A stretch of 64,000 nt of DNA. Origin: Buxus sempervirens (Eukaryota; Streptophyta; Magnoliopsida; Buxales; Buxaceae). This document shows, in pieces, positions 11,169 to 21,863 of the stretch (position 1 is the first letter of the stretch; the number at the start of each line of letters is the position of its first letter). The notes under the pieces are model-generated. The model was not told the DNA's origin. It made no database searches and was given only the letters and a program-made list of their open reading frames with translations. The DNA lies in NCBI GenBank assembly GCA_947561395.2, contig OX387183.1, positions 2,489,883 to 2,553,882 of the forward strand, read 5' to 3'. The position numbers were made by a program, and so were the translations under genes.

Positions 11169-12465
11169 CCCGCAGGTTTACTTAAGTCGCGCGCGACCGC
11201 GACTTTTCCTCTTCTTTATTCTTGCTCCGATTACTCAGACCGGCTCTCTCTTTCTTCTTCTTCACCCGACGGCTCTTCATCATTCTCCGGCGACCTCCGG
11301 CAACTCCAGCGACTCCTATTGCTGCCGGCGACCCAACCTGGTTGCGCGACCAAGCCCTAGCTCGCCATTTTCGGGATTTGCTCGATTCTGCTTGACAGTT
11401 TGAGCTCTGGCGATTCCTCGGCAAGGATCGAATACATCTTGCTCATATCCTGTGGTGGCCGAGCCCTAGCTTCCTGGTGATTCGACTGTTCCACCTGAAT
11501 TCCAGTCAAGCAATCCGACTCCTCTACCTGCAGACAGGTTTTTTTTCTTTCTTGTTTAATCAAACTGTAACTATTGCATGGCATCCTCCCACGAAAAATT
11601 TACTGTTTATCTTGATTGCCGAATTTTACTTTGACTGTTGGTGGAATTTAGTCCACTGGTAAACCATTGCCAATCACCCCACTGGTCTTGCCGAAAATGG
11701 CAAATTTGTTTCCATTCATTGCTGATTTCGAGCCTGAATTTGTAATTGCTGTTCCATGCTATTGCCATGCTCTAATTTTGGATAGGCTGTTTTTTTTTTT
11801 TTTATCCTGCAATTTGCTGCATTGTTTATTGGATGGTTTCAAGACCTTGGGCCGACTGCTGATAGAGCTGCTGCTTGCATGCTTTTTGGATGTTGAATTG
11901 CTGATTTCCTGTTGGGATTTTTTTGTTTTTGATTGGTGATGAATTCTGACTTCCCATGCCTCAGACTACTTTTGAAATGCAAATGCCATACTGTTTTTTT
12001 TTCAATTTAGCCTGTCAACTTCTTGATTGGCTGCCCATTTGCTATTCTGAGTTTCTGCATTTCTTTGAGATGCTTGCAAATGATGATACCATGCTTACAA
12101 AAATTTGGCTTGAATCCTGATTTCCGGGATTAAAAGCTTCTGCTCCCTTTCCATTTTGCTGTGAATTTTCCTTAATTGACTGTCCAATATGGATTTCTGT
12201 AATTCGGCTTGCCTTTGATACCTGGGCCTTCCTTCTTCTCATATCCTGGAAACATAATATATAGGAAATGTTAAGTAATGTAGGAATCTTTTAGGAAATG
12301 TTTCAGGATTAGAAACAGAAGTATTCCTCATTTCCCAACTTTGTAGATATCCCAGGTGAAGCAAAATTCATAATTCACGATAATTTTGAAGAATAATCAT
12401 GTAAAATTGGATATGAACTGTAATTAAAGCCAACTTCACAATTCATAAAGTACTTCCCTGTGTAG
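11169..12465 (+). other. Upstream region of the antisense PMD gene
   Basis: Non-coding sequence with a GC-rich stretch at 11185-11360 and T-rich stretches beyond. It is probably promoter and 5' UTR of the gene that starts at 12466. No clear TATA box was identified. Confidence 0.4.
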
Positions 12466-15137
12466 ATGGCTAGGAGTCGTTCCCGAGTTAGAGAGGAGGC
12501 TGACCCTGCTGATCAGCCCTCCAGTTCGCGGGCTCGGACAGAGGCGAGCTCCAGCGCCACCTTGTCTGAGCCATTAGGTGACTCCAGAGAGAGCTCTGCT
12601 GAGGTAGGCTTTCAAAAATTTTTCTTTCTTTCTTCTGTCCTCTTTCTACACAAATCTTCACCTTGTTCCTTTGCAATTCAGCCCATGGTTGCACCTGCTC
12701 GTGGTCGAGGCCGAGGCAGAGGCCGGGTTCAGGATCAGGCCCCTGAGGGCGAGAGGGGCCGTGGTAGAGGCCGAGGCAGAGCCAGAGATATGGCTCCGGA
12801 GGGAGTTGCTGTAGCTCTGGCAGGGGTCTCTGAGGAGTTGAGGGCTTCTGTGCATGATACAGAGCTCCTCCATGGCTTAGATAGCCACCCCTCCATGTGC
12901 ATCAGGGCCGATGTGCCGCTTCCCTACTACTCTTCTCACTTGCGCGGCAGCTGGGGGAGATTCAGCGAGTTGGCACGGTCACTTTCTCCGGCACTCAGGC
13001 GGGAGTTTGGGAGGTGCCACCTGGATCACTTCCTCAGTATTCCATCGTTCAGAGCCGACCGTCCGCTTATTTTTGCCATGATGGAGAGATATTTCCCCGA
13101 GACGCAGTCATTTCATTTGCCGGACGTGGAGCTGGGGATCCGCCCCTCGGATTTTGTGATGATCACCGGTATTCCATTGACTGGGCGGACCATCATCTTG
13201 GAGCGGCCTTCTGCGGAGGATATTGGCCTCCTTCTGGGGTATCAGGCCCTGCCACCTACTGCCTGGGATAGGAGGAGTGGCCGGCTCTCCATTAGCTGGC
13301 TGCGGGAGAGTCTGGCTCGCCATTTTGAGAGGAGGCACGAGACCGTTTCTGTGGAGGATGCAGCCTTTGCGCCGATCTTCCGACATGTATTCCTGCTGAT
13401 GTTGGGGAGCTGCTTCTTCCCGGAGGATACGACTGGTGTCAGTCCGCTCTTTTTGGACGCCTTGAGAGATTTCCATCAGACCCGCCAGCTAGCATGGGGT
13501 CGGCTGATCTATGGGACCATCTTGGCCGGGCTGTGCCGAGCGGTTCGAGGCTTAGCATCTCCGAGAGGTGATGGAGTCAGCAGCCGGTTCTTCTGGCAGA
13601 TTCTACAGGTATTGCATTCATCTGTCTGGTTTAATTCCTTAGGCTTTATCTTTTCTTGACTGATTTTCTTTTGCTAGGTGTTCATGTACACCTATATGAC
13701 CTTCTTCCGACCCTCCCCGGTACCTGAGGTCGCAGATTTTCCCGTGGCTTTGCGATGGTCGGCCCAGGTCCGGGATGCTGATAGGAGCCAGCCTCGCACT
13801 GCCCGGGTGCACTTAGACCGTGCCCGCCGATCTGATGTAAGCCTTATTCTTTTTCTTCTATTTTCTTTCCTGTATCTTGACTGTATCTGACCACTTTGCT
13901 TCTTTGCAGCTCATTCTATCCCGTCCAGATGACGTGGATGTCGGAGTTGCCCGTGAGATGGCAGTACAGGATGCTTTTGAGCGAGATCTCCGACGTCAGC
14001 CTTACCAGTGCTTCCTTGGGAGGCTTGGTAGGGTGATGTACTTGGGAGAGCGCCTGTACTACCAGCACACTGGCGCACTTCGCATCCCCGTCCCTCCTCC
14101 TGCTGTGGGTCCCGATACTCTCCTTACTGGCTTCGATGTGGATCAGTTCGATCACTTCCTGGATGCCGAGGGGCTCACAGCAGCCGGAGATTATGACGAG
14201 TGGTTCCAGAGGGTGTCTATTGGATGCTTGATGGATCGACCCACTCGTGCCGGGGTGACAGAGATTGGCGGGATCCGTATCCGGATCCATGAGGACACGG
14301 TAAGCCTTGCATTCTTCCTGTTTTTATCCTATTTTCCTTTCTTATGCATTTCTGACCATGCTTCCTTTCTTGTTGGCAGGTACACGAGCTGAACTCCATT
14401 CGGGACCGGTTCGAGAGCCAGCGGGCTGCGATCGATGATATGATCGCGGAGCACGATACGGTCGTGGCCCAGCGGGATGCCCGGATCAGGGAGCTGGAGT
14501 CCTTGGTTGCTGAGCTCCAGGCTAGACAGGTACCTGGCCTTCTTATATTTTTTTTTTTCATTTTCCTGTTTCTGATATTCTAATATGCTTGTTTGACTTG
14601 TGCAGGGCCCGGCCCATGATCAGGATGCCTTCTTTGAGCATGATTTCCTGATTCCTGACCCATCTCCTGCTCGGGCCTCTGATCCTGTGGATGTCCCAGC
14701 TGCTGATCCTGGTGAGCCGGATCCTCCTGCTCCTTCTGCAGATCTTCCTGGTATGATCTTCTTTTTATTCTCTTCTTTTATTCTTCCTTATATCTGAATC
14801 TTCTGATTTCCTCTTTTCTGTGGACTCAGCTACTTCTGATCCTGGCCCCTCTACTGCTGATGCTGGGCCTTCTGGAGCTGCGGGAGCAGAGGATGCTTTG
14901 GATGGGGGCCCAGTTGGGCCGGTTGCTGCTGAGCCCGAGGCTTCCTCCCCAGATTCTACTCCTGCTCCTCCTCCAGATCTCGAGGATTATTGCTTGGAGT
15001 ATCATCTTCAGCAGGTGGTAGGTCAGCACCCCCATCATGCAGCCGAGCGGATCCTTGCATACTCTAGAGGCCGAGCACTTTGGGGGAGACGCCGTAGAGG
15101 TGGGCGCGGCCTAGGACGCGGGGATGATCCTGCATAG
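12466..15137 (+). CDS. Plant mobile domain (PMD-like) protein, seven exons, antisense to the retrotransposon
   Basis: Seven exons join into one open frame of 738 codons: 12466-12603, 12682-13608, 13678-13836, 13910-14299, 14380-14529, 14606-14750 and 14830-15137. All six introns are 69-81 bp with GT and AG ends, and reading phase is kept throughout. Two RG-rich stretches (RGRGRGR-type, residues about 53-80) are followed by a domain at about 150-400 that resembles the plant mobile domain (PF10536): the pattern MMERYFPETQSFHLP then ITGIPLTGRTI is typical. Exon 5 encodes a heptad-rich coiled coil, then come an acidic Pro-rich region and a basic RG-rich C-terminus. PMD proteins include the Arabidopsis silencing factors MAIN and MAIL1, and PMD copies are known in plant transposons. 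The gene is antisense to the element's genomic RNA, which would explain intact introns. No stop or frameshift was found. The domain assignment is by eye; the function is not established. Confidence 0.75.
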
Positions 15138-15348
15138 GAGTAGATTAGGATTATTTTTTTCATTTTCATGTATTTTTATCATCCCTGTACAAAAACTACC
15201 AGATATATATGAAAAAACTTTTTATTCATTCTATCATGTCTTGCACATCTTTTGCTCTCAATTCTATGCAATTATGACTTGTAAGCAGGTAAAACAGGTA
15301 AAAAATTCGGATTTTTTCATCCTTAGCTCTTTTTTGCATTTTTTCTCG
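15138..15348 (+). other. Spacer between the two antisense genes
   Basis: AT-rich spacer that likely holds the 3' end of the PMD transcript. No specific terminator or poly(A) motif is confidently assigned. Confidence 0.4.
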
Positions 15349-15508
15349 GTATCCGGTCTGACATACCGGATACATTGATTGGTCTTGTATCCGGTATGTC
15401 ATACCGGATATTCATGGAATCCCTTGTATCCGGTATACTTATCCGGATCTTACTAAAGCCTTTGTATCCGGTCTGAGTTACCGGATATGTTAAAAGATGC
15501 TATAAATG
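15349..15508 (+). promoter_or_regulatory. Promoter of the DUF7745-like gene: four palindromes plus TATA box
   Basis: Four 23-25-bp units with GTATCCGGT left arms and ACCGGATAC-type right arms lie at 15349-15373, 15387-15411, 15426-15448 and 15464-15487. A TATAAAT box follows at 15501, only 14 bp after the last unit. The same motif forms the U3 array of the element's 5' LTR (30179-30307), where it also precedes a TATA box. The likely start codon (15617) is about 115 bp downstream. This is the clearest link between the LTR promoter and an antisense gene promoter. Confidence 0.75.
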
Positions 15509-15616
15509 CAACCAGTCTCGGGATTTGAGCATTTTTACGAGTTTTTGAGTTTAAAAACCCCCTTTTTCGCCTTTTTCTTCCTCCTCTTGAGTTCTAGCTT
15601 GCTCCCGTCAAATCCA

Positions 15617-16915
15617 ATGGAATCTGGATCATCTTCTGCCCCACTATTGTCTGTCCACACTGCCTCCCCTGCAAAACAGCCTTTTAGATCAAAACCCCCA
15701 AATCTCACTAGGTACAACCCTGTGGATTCCTTTTACACAAGGTGGGTTAACTCTATGACCCTAGATGAGGAGAGGAGATGGGGTGCTACCAACCTAGGCC
15801 ATACCCTGCTCATTCCCAAGGTTCCCTTCAAGTGGGAGATTATAGAGGCCATGATTGGTCATTGGGTTCCTGATCTCAACTTGTTCCGTTTTGGGACCCA
15901 TGAGATGACCCCAACCATTGAAGAGGTGGAAACCATCCTGGGCCTGAGGTTTGATGAGAAGGTGGTGAATCCACCTCTTAGGCCCAGTTACAAGAAGGAA
16001 GCTTCTACTTTTTTGGGCATAGGGAAGAAGGACTTGGGGGATTCTGACACCCTTTTGACCCTATCTAAGGCTTTTTTGACTGAGAAGCTTTTGAGGGGAG
16101 AAGATAAGGAGGCCCGATTCAACGCGTTGACCCTGATAGTGGTCAACCAGTTGCTTTTCCCACGGGATGATGATGAGGTGGACTTGGCCTTGATTTCTGT
16201 GATATGCCAGGTTAGGGAGCGGGAGAGGTTGGCCCCTATGATTTTAGCTGGGATATATCAGGCCTTAACCGACTGCTACAATAGAAAGTCGAAACGCTTC
16301 CTAGCATGTGCCCAGATCCTGCAGGTAAAAAAGTTTTTTTTTTTCTTGCTTTTTGGCTTTCTTTTTTTTTTTTTTTTTTTTTTTTGCCTTTCTTGCTTTT
16401 TTTTTTTTTATACAATGTGCTGACACCTCTCTATTTCTTTGCAGCTTTGGCTACTTGATCATTTGAGCCAGATTGAAGAGATCAATCGACACTTCTTCCC
16501 GAGTCTGAAAGTCCCTCTTTTGATGAGCAACAGGGGGTGTCCCGATATTCCAGGGGGTAAACAGGGCTGGTTCACTTTTTTGGGCTCGCTTCAGGATGAC
16601 CAGGTGCGATGGCCTGGTACTTATCAGCCTAATGCGGAGACAGTGATTAGCTTCCGAGACCGCAACTTTCTGATTCTGGCTGGCCTGAGGCATGCAGTGC
16701 TTTATCTTCCTCTGCGGGTTCTTCGTCAGTTCCGTGCAACCCAGGGGATTACCATCCCATGTGGATATGAGGATCGTCTTGGGCCCCTTTCTATGAAGCT
16801 GAATGCCTGGTTGATGAAGGAGTGGTCCTATGTCCGCTTTATGCATGGTCCAGTCTTCTCCGAAGCCCATGTGAAGGATTATCTTTTCTGGATCAAGGAG
16901 CAGATACAGACTTAG
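15617..16915 (+). CDS. DUF7745-like protein, two exons, antisense to the retrotransposon
   Basis: Exon 1 (15617-16324) and exon 2 (from 16445) are joined by a T-rich GT-AG intron (16325-16444). The start at 15617 is preferred over an in-frame upstream ATG at 15506 because that ATG lies inside or next to the TATA box. The protein resembles the plant domain DUF7745: FRFGTHEMTPTIEEVETILG in exon 1, then a WFTFLGSL segment and LPLRVLRQFRATQGI in exon 2. Such proteins are common in plant genomes next to retrotransposons; no biochemical function is known to me. Translation stops at TAG (16913-16915) after 392 residues, but the same frame stays open to 17323, so the stop looks like a new mutation or a readthrough point. 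Domain naming is by eye. Confidence 0.68.
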
Positions 16916-17323
16916 GCCCTAGTACCCGAAGATCCTCCTGTAGTCTTGGCTCCCACCTATGAGGATATTCTAGAGTCTGAGCGGGCTTCTCATAAGCGGC
17001 TTCAGCAGATATGGGTACGGGAGGCCCAGGAGCTCAGGATACAGGGCGCTTATCTGGAGAGGCAGCTTGAGGAGCAGATCTCACGCCGTATTGCCGTGGA
17101 AGAGAAGCTGGAGGAGCAGAGGCAGGCCCGTTGCTTTGAGGTCCGTATGATCCGGCAGAAGTACCAGGATACTTTGGCCAACCTTAGGAGTATGAGGATC
17201 AAGCAGGCCCTTTCAGATGAGGTCATTTCCTTCCTGAGTGATCCCGCTGCAGAGGGGGCTTCAGGAGTCATTGCAGCTCAGGCAGCTCGGATTCGGGAGC
17301 TTGAGGAGCGGCTAGGAGACTAG
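16916..17323 (+). CDS. Coiled-coil C-terminal part of the DUF7745-like gene, behind an in-frame TAG
   Basis: The frame continues without further stops for 135 codons and ends at TAG 17321-17323. It is rich in Glu, Arg, Gln and Leu with clear heptads (for example EERLGD at the end and LEEQ repeats), so a long coiled coil is predicted. The PMD gene of the same element also has a coiled coil near its C-terminus. An internal ATG at 16946 could allow separate translation, but that is less likely than continuation of the upstream protein in the parental copy. Confidence 0.55.
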   Translation, partial: ALVPEDPPVVLAPTYEDILESERASHKRLQQIWVREAQELRIQGAYLERQLEEQISRRIAVEEKLEEQRQARCFEVRMIRQKYQDTLANLRSMRIKQALSDEVISFLSDPAAEGASGVIAAQAARIRELEERLGD

Positions 17324-18275
17324 CTTTATTTCCTGCACATTTTTCATACCTTTGTACAAAATTGAACTCCAATAGTGGAAAGACAAAGGATTTAATTCAA
17401 AATAAAATTTTTATATTATTGGCCTCAGAATGCTCAGATGCTTGTAAAAACAAAGGTTTTATGAAAAGTATTTGATTTCTCATCACTGGCCAAAGTATAA
17501 TTTTTCCTTTTTATATATATATTTTTTTGTATTTTTGAAATTTGGTCCATGCACTTAATCACCTATAATTAAAGGAATTAAAACCAGGTTAAATAATGAA
17601 AAGGGTAGTCCACAAAATACTGAGGGATCAGAACCGTCCATCTTAGGACCTTTAGAGTCATCCCCAACTGCCTTTTCTTCCAAAATTGACTGTATTACCC
17701 AATCTGCTCATGCCGATTTTGCTTGAAGCTCAGATCCCCATGATCAACTCAACCTCTGATTTTCTTTCATTTTCTTATTTTTTTTCTTTTTGCCAGTAGT
17801 GCCCCTAGCGCCAGTTACGGTTTTCACTAGGGCTGGCTTCTAAATTCCGTCATCACCCATCTTACTCTGATATTTGAATGAACAAGCTAAGATCACCGAG
17901 GGCTTAAAAATAGGACGAAATAAAGGCTAGGCTCAGTTTATGAAAGAAAGGGTATTAAAGGCCCAAAAAATTTTCAAGTGTGGAAATAGGTCAACCGGAC
18001 TTACAGTCATGATGAATTTAACCCTTTTCCCCCAAATTGCATTTTTTGCATTTTTTTTTCACACTTGGCTTTCATTTGCCATTTCCATTGCTTTTCCTCT
18101 CTTTTTCTTTTTCTTTCCTCACTTTTGCCCCAATTAATTTTGCCCCAATTTGACTGTAAATCCGGTTTAGGTTGATCAAAGAAACGAACCGGCTCAACTT
18201 GGCTAGACTAGGGATTAAAATTTTTGAAGGAAATAAAGAAAAAATGGCCTCGGATCATTTCCTAGAAATATTCAC
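17324..18275. other. Convergent intergenic spacer inside the Tat-type element
   Basis: The plus-strand DUF7745-like gene and the minus-strand pol end tail to tail around this 950-bp AT-rich stretch. No ORF or repeat of note is seen. Both transcripts probably have 3' ends here or run through into each other. Confidence 0.5.
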
Positions 18276-21200
18276 TCAAGGAAAATACCTTTTTACCGCA
18301 TCAGAGTTAATGGGCTCAGGAAAATCTGACCCATCCATTTCTGCTAAGATGAGTGCTCCCCCTGATAGGACTTTCTTGACGACATATGGGCCTTCCCAAT
18401 TGGGCTTGAACTTACCACGGGGGTCTTCCAAAAATGGTAGAATTTTCTTTAGCACTAAGTTTCCTTCTTGGAAAGTTCTGGGCCTCACTTTCTTATTGTA
18501 AGCCCGGGCCATTCTCTTCTGATACAACTGTCCATGGCAAAGCGCTTTCAACCGCTTTTCTTCTATTAGGTTAAGTTGATCATGTCTCGACTGGATCCAT
18601 TCGGCTTCTTCTAGTTCTGCTTCCATGAGCACTCGGAGTGATGGGATCTCTACTTCCACGGGCAAGACTGCTTCCATCCCATAGACTAGGGAGTACGGGG
18701 TTGCCCCAGTTGAAGTCCGGATCGAGGTTCTGTAGGCATGTAGAGCAAGTGGCAGCATTTCATGCCAATCCTTGTAGCTCACTACCATCTTCTGAATGAT
18801 TTTCTTTATGTTCTTGTTTGCTGCTTCTACTACCCCATTCATCTTTGGCCTGTACGGAGCTGACTTATGGTGGGTGATCTGAAACTGTTCACACATTTCC
18901 TTCATGTCCTTGTTCTTAATATTTGAAGCATTGTCCGATACTATGGCACTTGGCAGTCCATAGCGACAAATAATGTTGTGCTTCAAAAACTTGATCACAT
19001 GGTTGCCTGTGATATTTGCATATGAGGCTGCTTCCACCCATTTAGTGAAGTAGTCAATCGCCACCAGGATGAATCTGTGACCGTTCGATGCCTTGGGGGA
19101 GATCATGCCGATGACATCTATGCCCCACATAGAGAAGGGCCAGGGTGATGTCATGTTGTGCAGCTCACCTGGGGGTGCATGCTTGTTATCTGCATATATC
19201 TGGCATTGATGGCACCTCCTGACATGTATACAGCAATCATGCTCCATGGTTGTCCAGTAGTATCCCAGCCTCAGGATCTTCTTAGCCAGCATGTGCCCAC
19301 TCATATGGGGCCCACAGACTCCTCCATGTACAGTCTCAATCAGCCTTTCCGATTCAGCCTTGGCAACGCATCTTAGCAGAATGTCGTTATGCGATCTCTT
19401 GTACACCTGTCCACCGCTTAGCAGAAATTGACCAGCCAATCTCTGTATTGTCCTCTTCTCAGTAGCAGTGGCATTTTCTGGCAAACTCCGTTTATTCAAG
19501 AAGTTCTTGATATCTTGAAACCATGGTGCTTCTTCTTCTGGTGCTCCCTCTAGAACGAGACAGTAAGCTGGTTCATCTCGGACCTCAATTTCTAGTGGTC
19601 TGATGTCTACTCCTTCTGGTATGCTGACCATTGAAGCCAAGGTTGCTAGAGCATCCGCAAACTGATTCTTGGCCCTTGGCATATAGTTGAAGGAAATTCG
19701 AGTGAAATTTGTGCTTATTTCTTCCAAATACTGGTGATAGGGGATCAATTTGTGATCCTTGGTTTTCCACTCACCAGTTTTTTGGAAGATGATAAGACTC
19801 GAATCCCCGTATACGTCAAGTTCCTCTACTCCATGATCCATGGCCGCTTGCAATCCAATTATGCATGCCTCATATTCTGCTATGTTATTGGTGCACTGGA
19901 ATCTCAGCTTTACTGCAATCGGGATGTGTGAACCATCTGGTTTAACCAAGACTGCCCCTATTCCATTCCCATTCATATTGGCGGCCCCATCAAAGAACAT
20001 CTGCCAAGAACTCTCACTGTCTTCCTCTTCAGTGTACAGAATTGCCTCATCTGGGAAGTTGGTCTTCAAGGGTTGATATTCTGGCAGAGGATGTGCAGCC
20101 AGGTGATCAGCTATGGCTTGACCTTTGATCGCCTTCTGGGTGATGTACGTGAGGTCAAACTCGGACAGTAGTAGTTGCCATTTTGCCGTCCTGCCAGTCA
20201 GTGCCGGTTTCTCAAATAAATACTTCAGCGGGTCCATCCGGGATATCAATAGTGTGGAGTGACTAAGGAAATAATGCCTTAGCCTCTGAGTGGCCCACAC
20301 TAGAGCACAGCAAGTCTTTTCCAATGATGAATACTTAGCTTCATATTCTGTGAATTTTTTACTCAGATAGTAAATTGCCCTTTCTTTTCTACCACTCTCA
20401 TCATGCTGCCCCAAGACACATCCCATCGACGTTTCCAACACTGACAAGTATAGGATCAGTGGTCTTCCTGGAGTTGGTGGCACTAGCACAGGTGGGTTCA
20501 GCAAATACCTCTTTATTGTGTCAAATGCCTGTTGGCAGTCCTCATTCCAGACCGTCGGGTTATCCTTCCTTAGAAGTTTGAAAATTGGTTCACAGATAGC
20601 AGTGAGCTGTGCTATGAACCGGCTTATGTATTGAATCCTTCCAAGAAAGCCCCTGACCTCCTTCTCGGTTCTGGGTGCTGGCATTTCAATTATGGCCTTG
20701 GCTTTAGCCGGGTCAATTTCAATTCCTCTTCGACTCACTATAAACCCCAGTAACTTCCCTGATGTAGCCCCAAAGACGCATTTAGCCGGGTTAAGCTGTA
20801 GACTGTACTTCCTGAGCCGATCAAACACTTTCTTTAGATTGATCAAGTGGTCCTCCTCTTTGCATGATTTGGCAATCATATCGTCCACGTAGACCTCCAT
20901 CTCCTTATGGATCATGTCATGAAATAGTGCAGTCATGGCCCGCTGGTATGTTGCCCCAGCGTTCTTAAGCCCAAACGGCATGACTGTATAGTGAAACGTG
21001 CCCCAAGGTGTGATAAATGCTGTTTTCTCTTGATCCTCCTTAGCCATCTTGATCTGATTATATCCTGAGAAACCATCCATGAAGGAAAACAAGCTATGTA
21101 CCGCAGTATTATCGACCAGAATGTCGATGTGTGGAAGCGGGAAATCGTCCTTTGGGCTTGCCCTGTTCAAGTCTCTATAGTCCACGCACATTCGGATCTT

Positions 21201-21863
21201 CCCGTCCTTCTTTGGTACTGGCACTATGTTTGCAAGCCACTCTGGGTATGTAGAGACTGCCAAAAATCCGGCTTGAAATTGTTTGACCACTTCATCCTTG
21301 ACCTTCAAGGTCCATTCCGGCTTCAATTTTCTCAGCTTCTGCTTAATCGGCTTAACCCCTGGCAAAATTGGCAACTTGTGCACCACCATGTCCGTGTCCA
21401 ACCCCGGCATGTCCCGATATGACCAAGCAAACACATCCTTGTAATCTGCCAAGAATTGTGACATTTCATTTTTCTGCATATCAGACAAGCATGACCCGAT
21501 TTTTACAATTTTTGGGTCATCTTTGGTCCCAAGATTTATGGATATGGTCTCCTCAATGTTAGGTTGGACCCCCTTTTCATGACGTTCCAATTGGTATTCA
21601 ATTTCTTTTGGAACGTCTTCTTCTTCGACCTCGGTCTCTTCTTCGACCCCCATGAGATCAAAGTCAAGCTCAAGGTCGAAGTCATATTCAACCTGGTCCA
21701 ATTCGGTCTGATTATATGGTTCATAAGTGGTCTGGACCTTTTTGAAAAAATTAAATTTTCTAGAAAAAATAGAAAAATCTTTTTGGGTTTTTTGTGGGCC
21801 TTTTAAACATAATTCCCCTGAAGACGAAGGCCCATTAGAACCTTCAGGGAAATGGCATTCCAC
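18276..21863 (-). CDS. pol: Pol: reverse transcriptase, RNase H, archaeal-type RNase H, integrase
   Basis: This 1195-codon open frame encodes RT (roughly residues 165-345, active site YVDDM near 325-329), a first RNase H (475-585), a second archaeal-type RNase H (about 621-745, FFDGA near its start and the ADALA segment near its end) and integrase with an HHCC zinc finger (about 840-890) and a catalytic core (GIDVIGMI, then SDNAS). The second RNase H places the element in the Tat/Ogre lineage. The frame begins without an ATG; its first codon is GTG. It is reached from the protease frame by a one-base shift at an A9 run (21872-21880), so it was probably made as part of a longer polyprotein. 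No stop lies within the domains. Confidence 0.95.
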   Translation of the reverse strand: MECHFPEGSNGPSSSGELCLKGPQKTQKDFSIFSRKFNFFKKVQTTYEPYNQTELDQVEYDFDLELDFDLMGVEEETEVEEEDVPKEIEYQLERHEKGVQPNIEETISINLGTKDDPKIVKIGSCLSDMQKNEMSQFLADYKDVFAWSYRDMPGLDTDMVVHKLPILPGVKPIKQKLRKLKPEWTLKVKDEVVKQFQAGFLAVSTYPEWLANIVPVPKKDGKIRMCVDYRDLNRASPKDDFPLPHIDILVDNTAVHSLFSFMDGFSGYNQIKMAKEDQEKTAFITPWGTFHYTVMPFGLKNAGATYQRAMTALFHDMIHKEMEVYVDDMIAKSCKEEDHLINLKKVFDRLRKYSLQLNPAKCVFGATSGKLLGFIVSRRGIEIDPAKAKAIIEMPAPRTEKEVRGFLGRIQYISRFIAQLTAICEPIFKLLRKDNPTVWNEDCQQAFDTIKRYLLNPPVLVPPTPGRPLILYLSVLETSMGCVLGQHDESGRKERAIYYLSKKFTEYEAKYSSLEKTCCALVWATQRLRHYFLSHSTLLISRMDPLKYLFEKPALTGRTAKWQLLLSEFDLTYITQKAIKGQAIADHLAAHPLPEYQPLKTNFPDEAILYTEEEDSESSWQMFFDGAANMNGNGIGAVLVKPDGSHIPIAVKLRFQCTNNIAEYEACIIGLQAAMDHGVEELDVYGDSSLIIFQKTGEWKTKDHKLIPYHQYLEEISTNFTRISFNYMPRAKNQFADALATLASMVSIPEGVDIRPLEIEVRDEPAYCLVLEGAPEEEAPWFQDIKNFLNKRSLPENATATEKRTIQRLAGQFLLSGGQVYKRSHNDILLRCVAKAESERLIETVHGGVCGPHMSGHMLAKKILRLGYYWTTMEHDCCIHVRRCHQCQIYADNKHAPPGELHNMTSPWPFSMWGIDVIGMISPKASNGHRFILVAIDYFTKWVEAASYANITGNHVIKFLKHNIICRYGLPSAIVSDNASNIKNKDMKEMCEQFQITHHKSAPYRPKMNGVVEAANKNIKKIIQKMVVSYKDWHEMLPLALHAYRTSIRTSTGATPYSLVYGMEAVLPVEVEIPSLRVLMEAELEEAEWIQSRHDQLNLIEEKRLKALCHGQLYQKRMARAYNKKVRPRTFQEGNLVLKKILPFLEDPRGKFKPNWEGPYVVKKVLSGGALILAEMDGSDFPEPINSDAVKRYFP

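Noticed and set aside
11182..11939. Short ORFs upstream of the PMD gene on both strands
   Set aside because: No family resemblance and no conserved start; the region is better explained as promoter and 5' UTR of the antisense gene.
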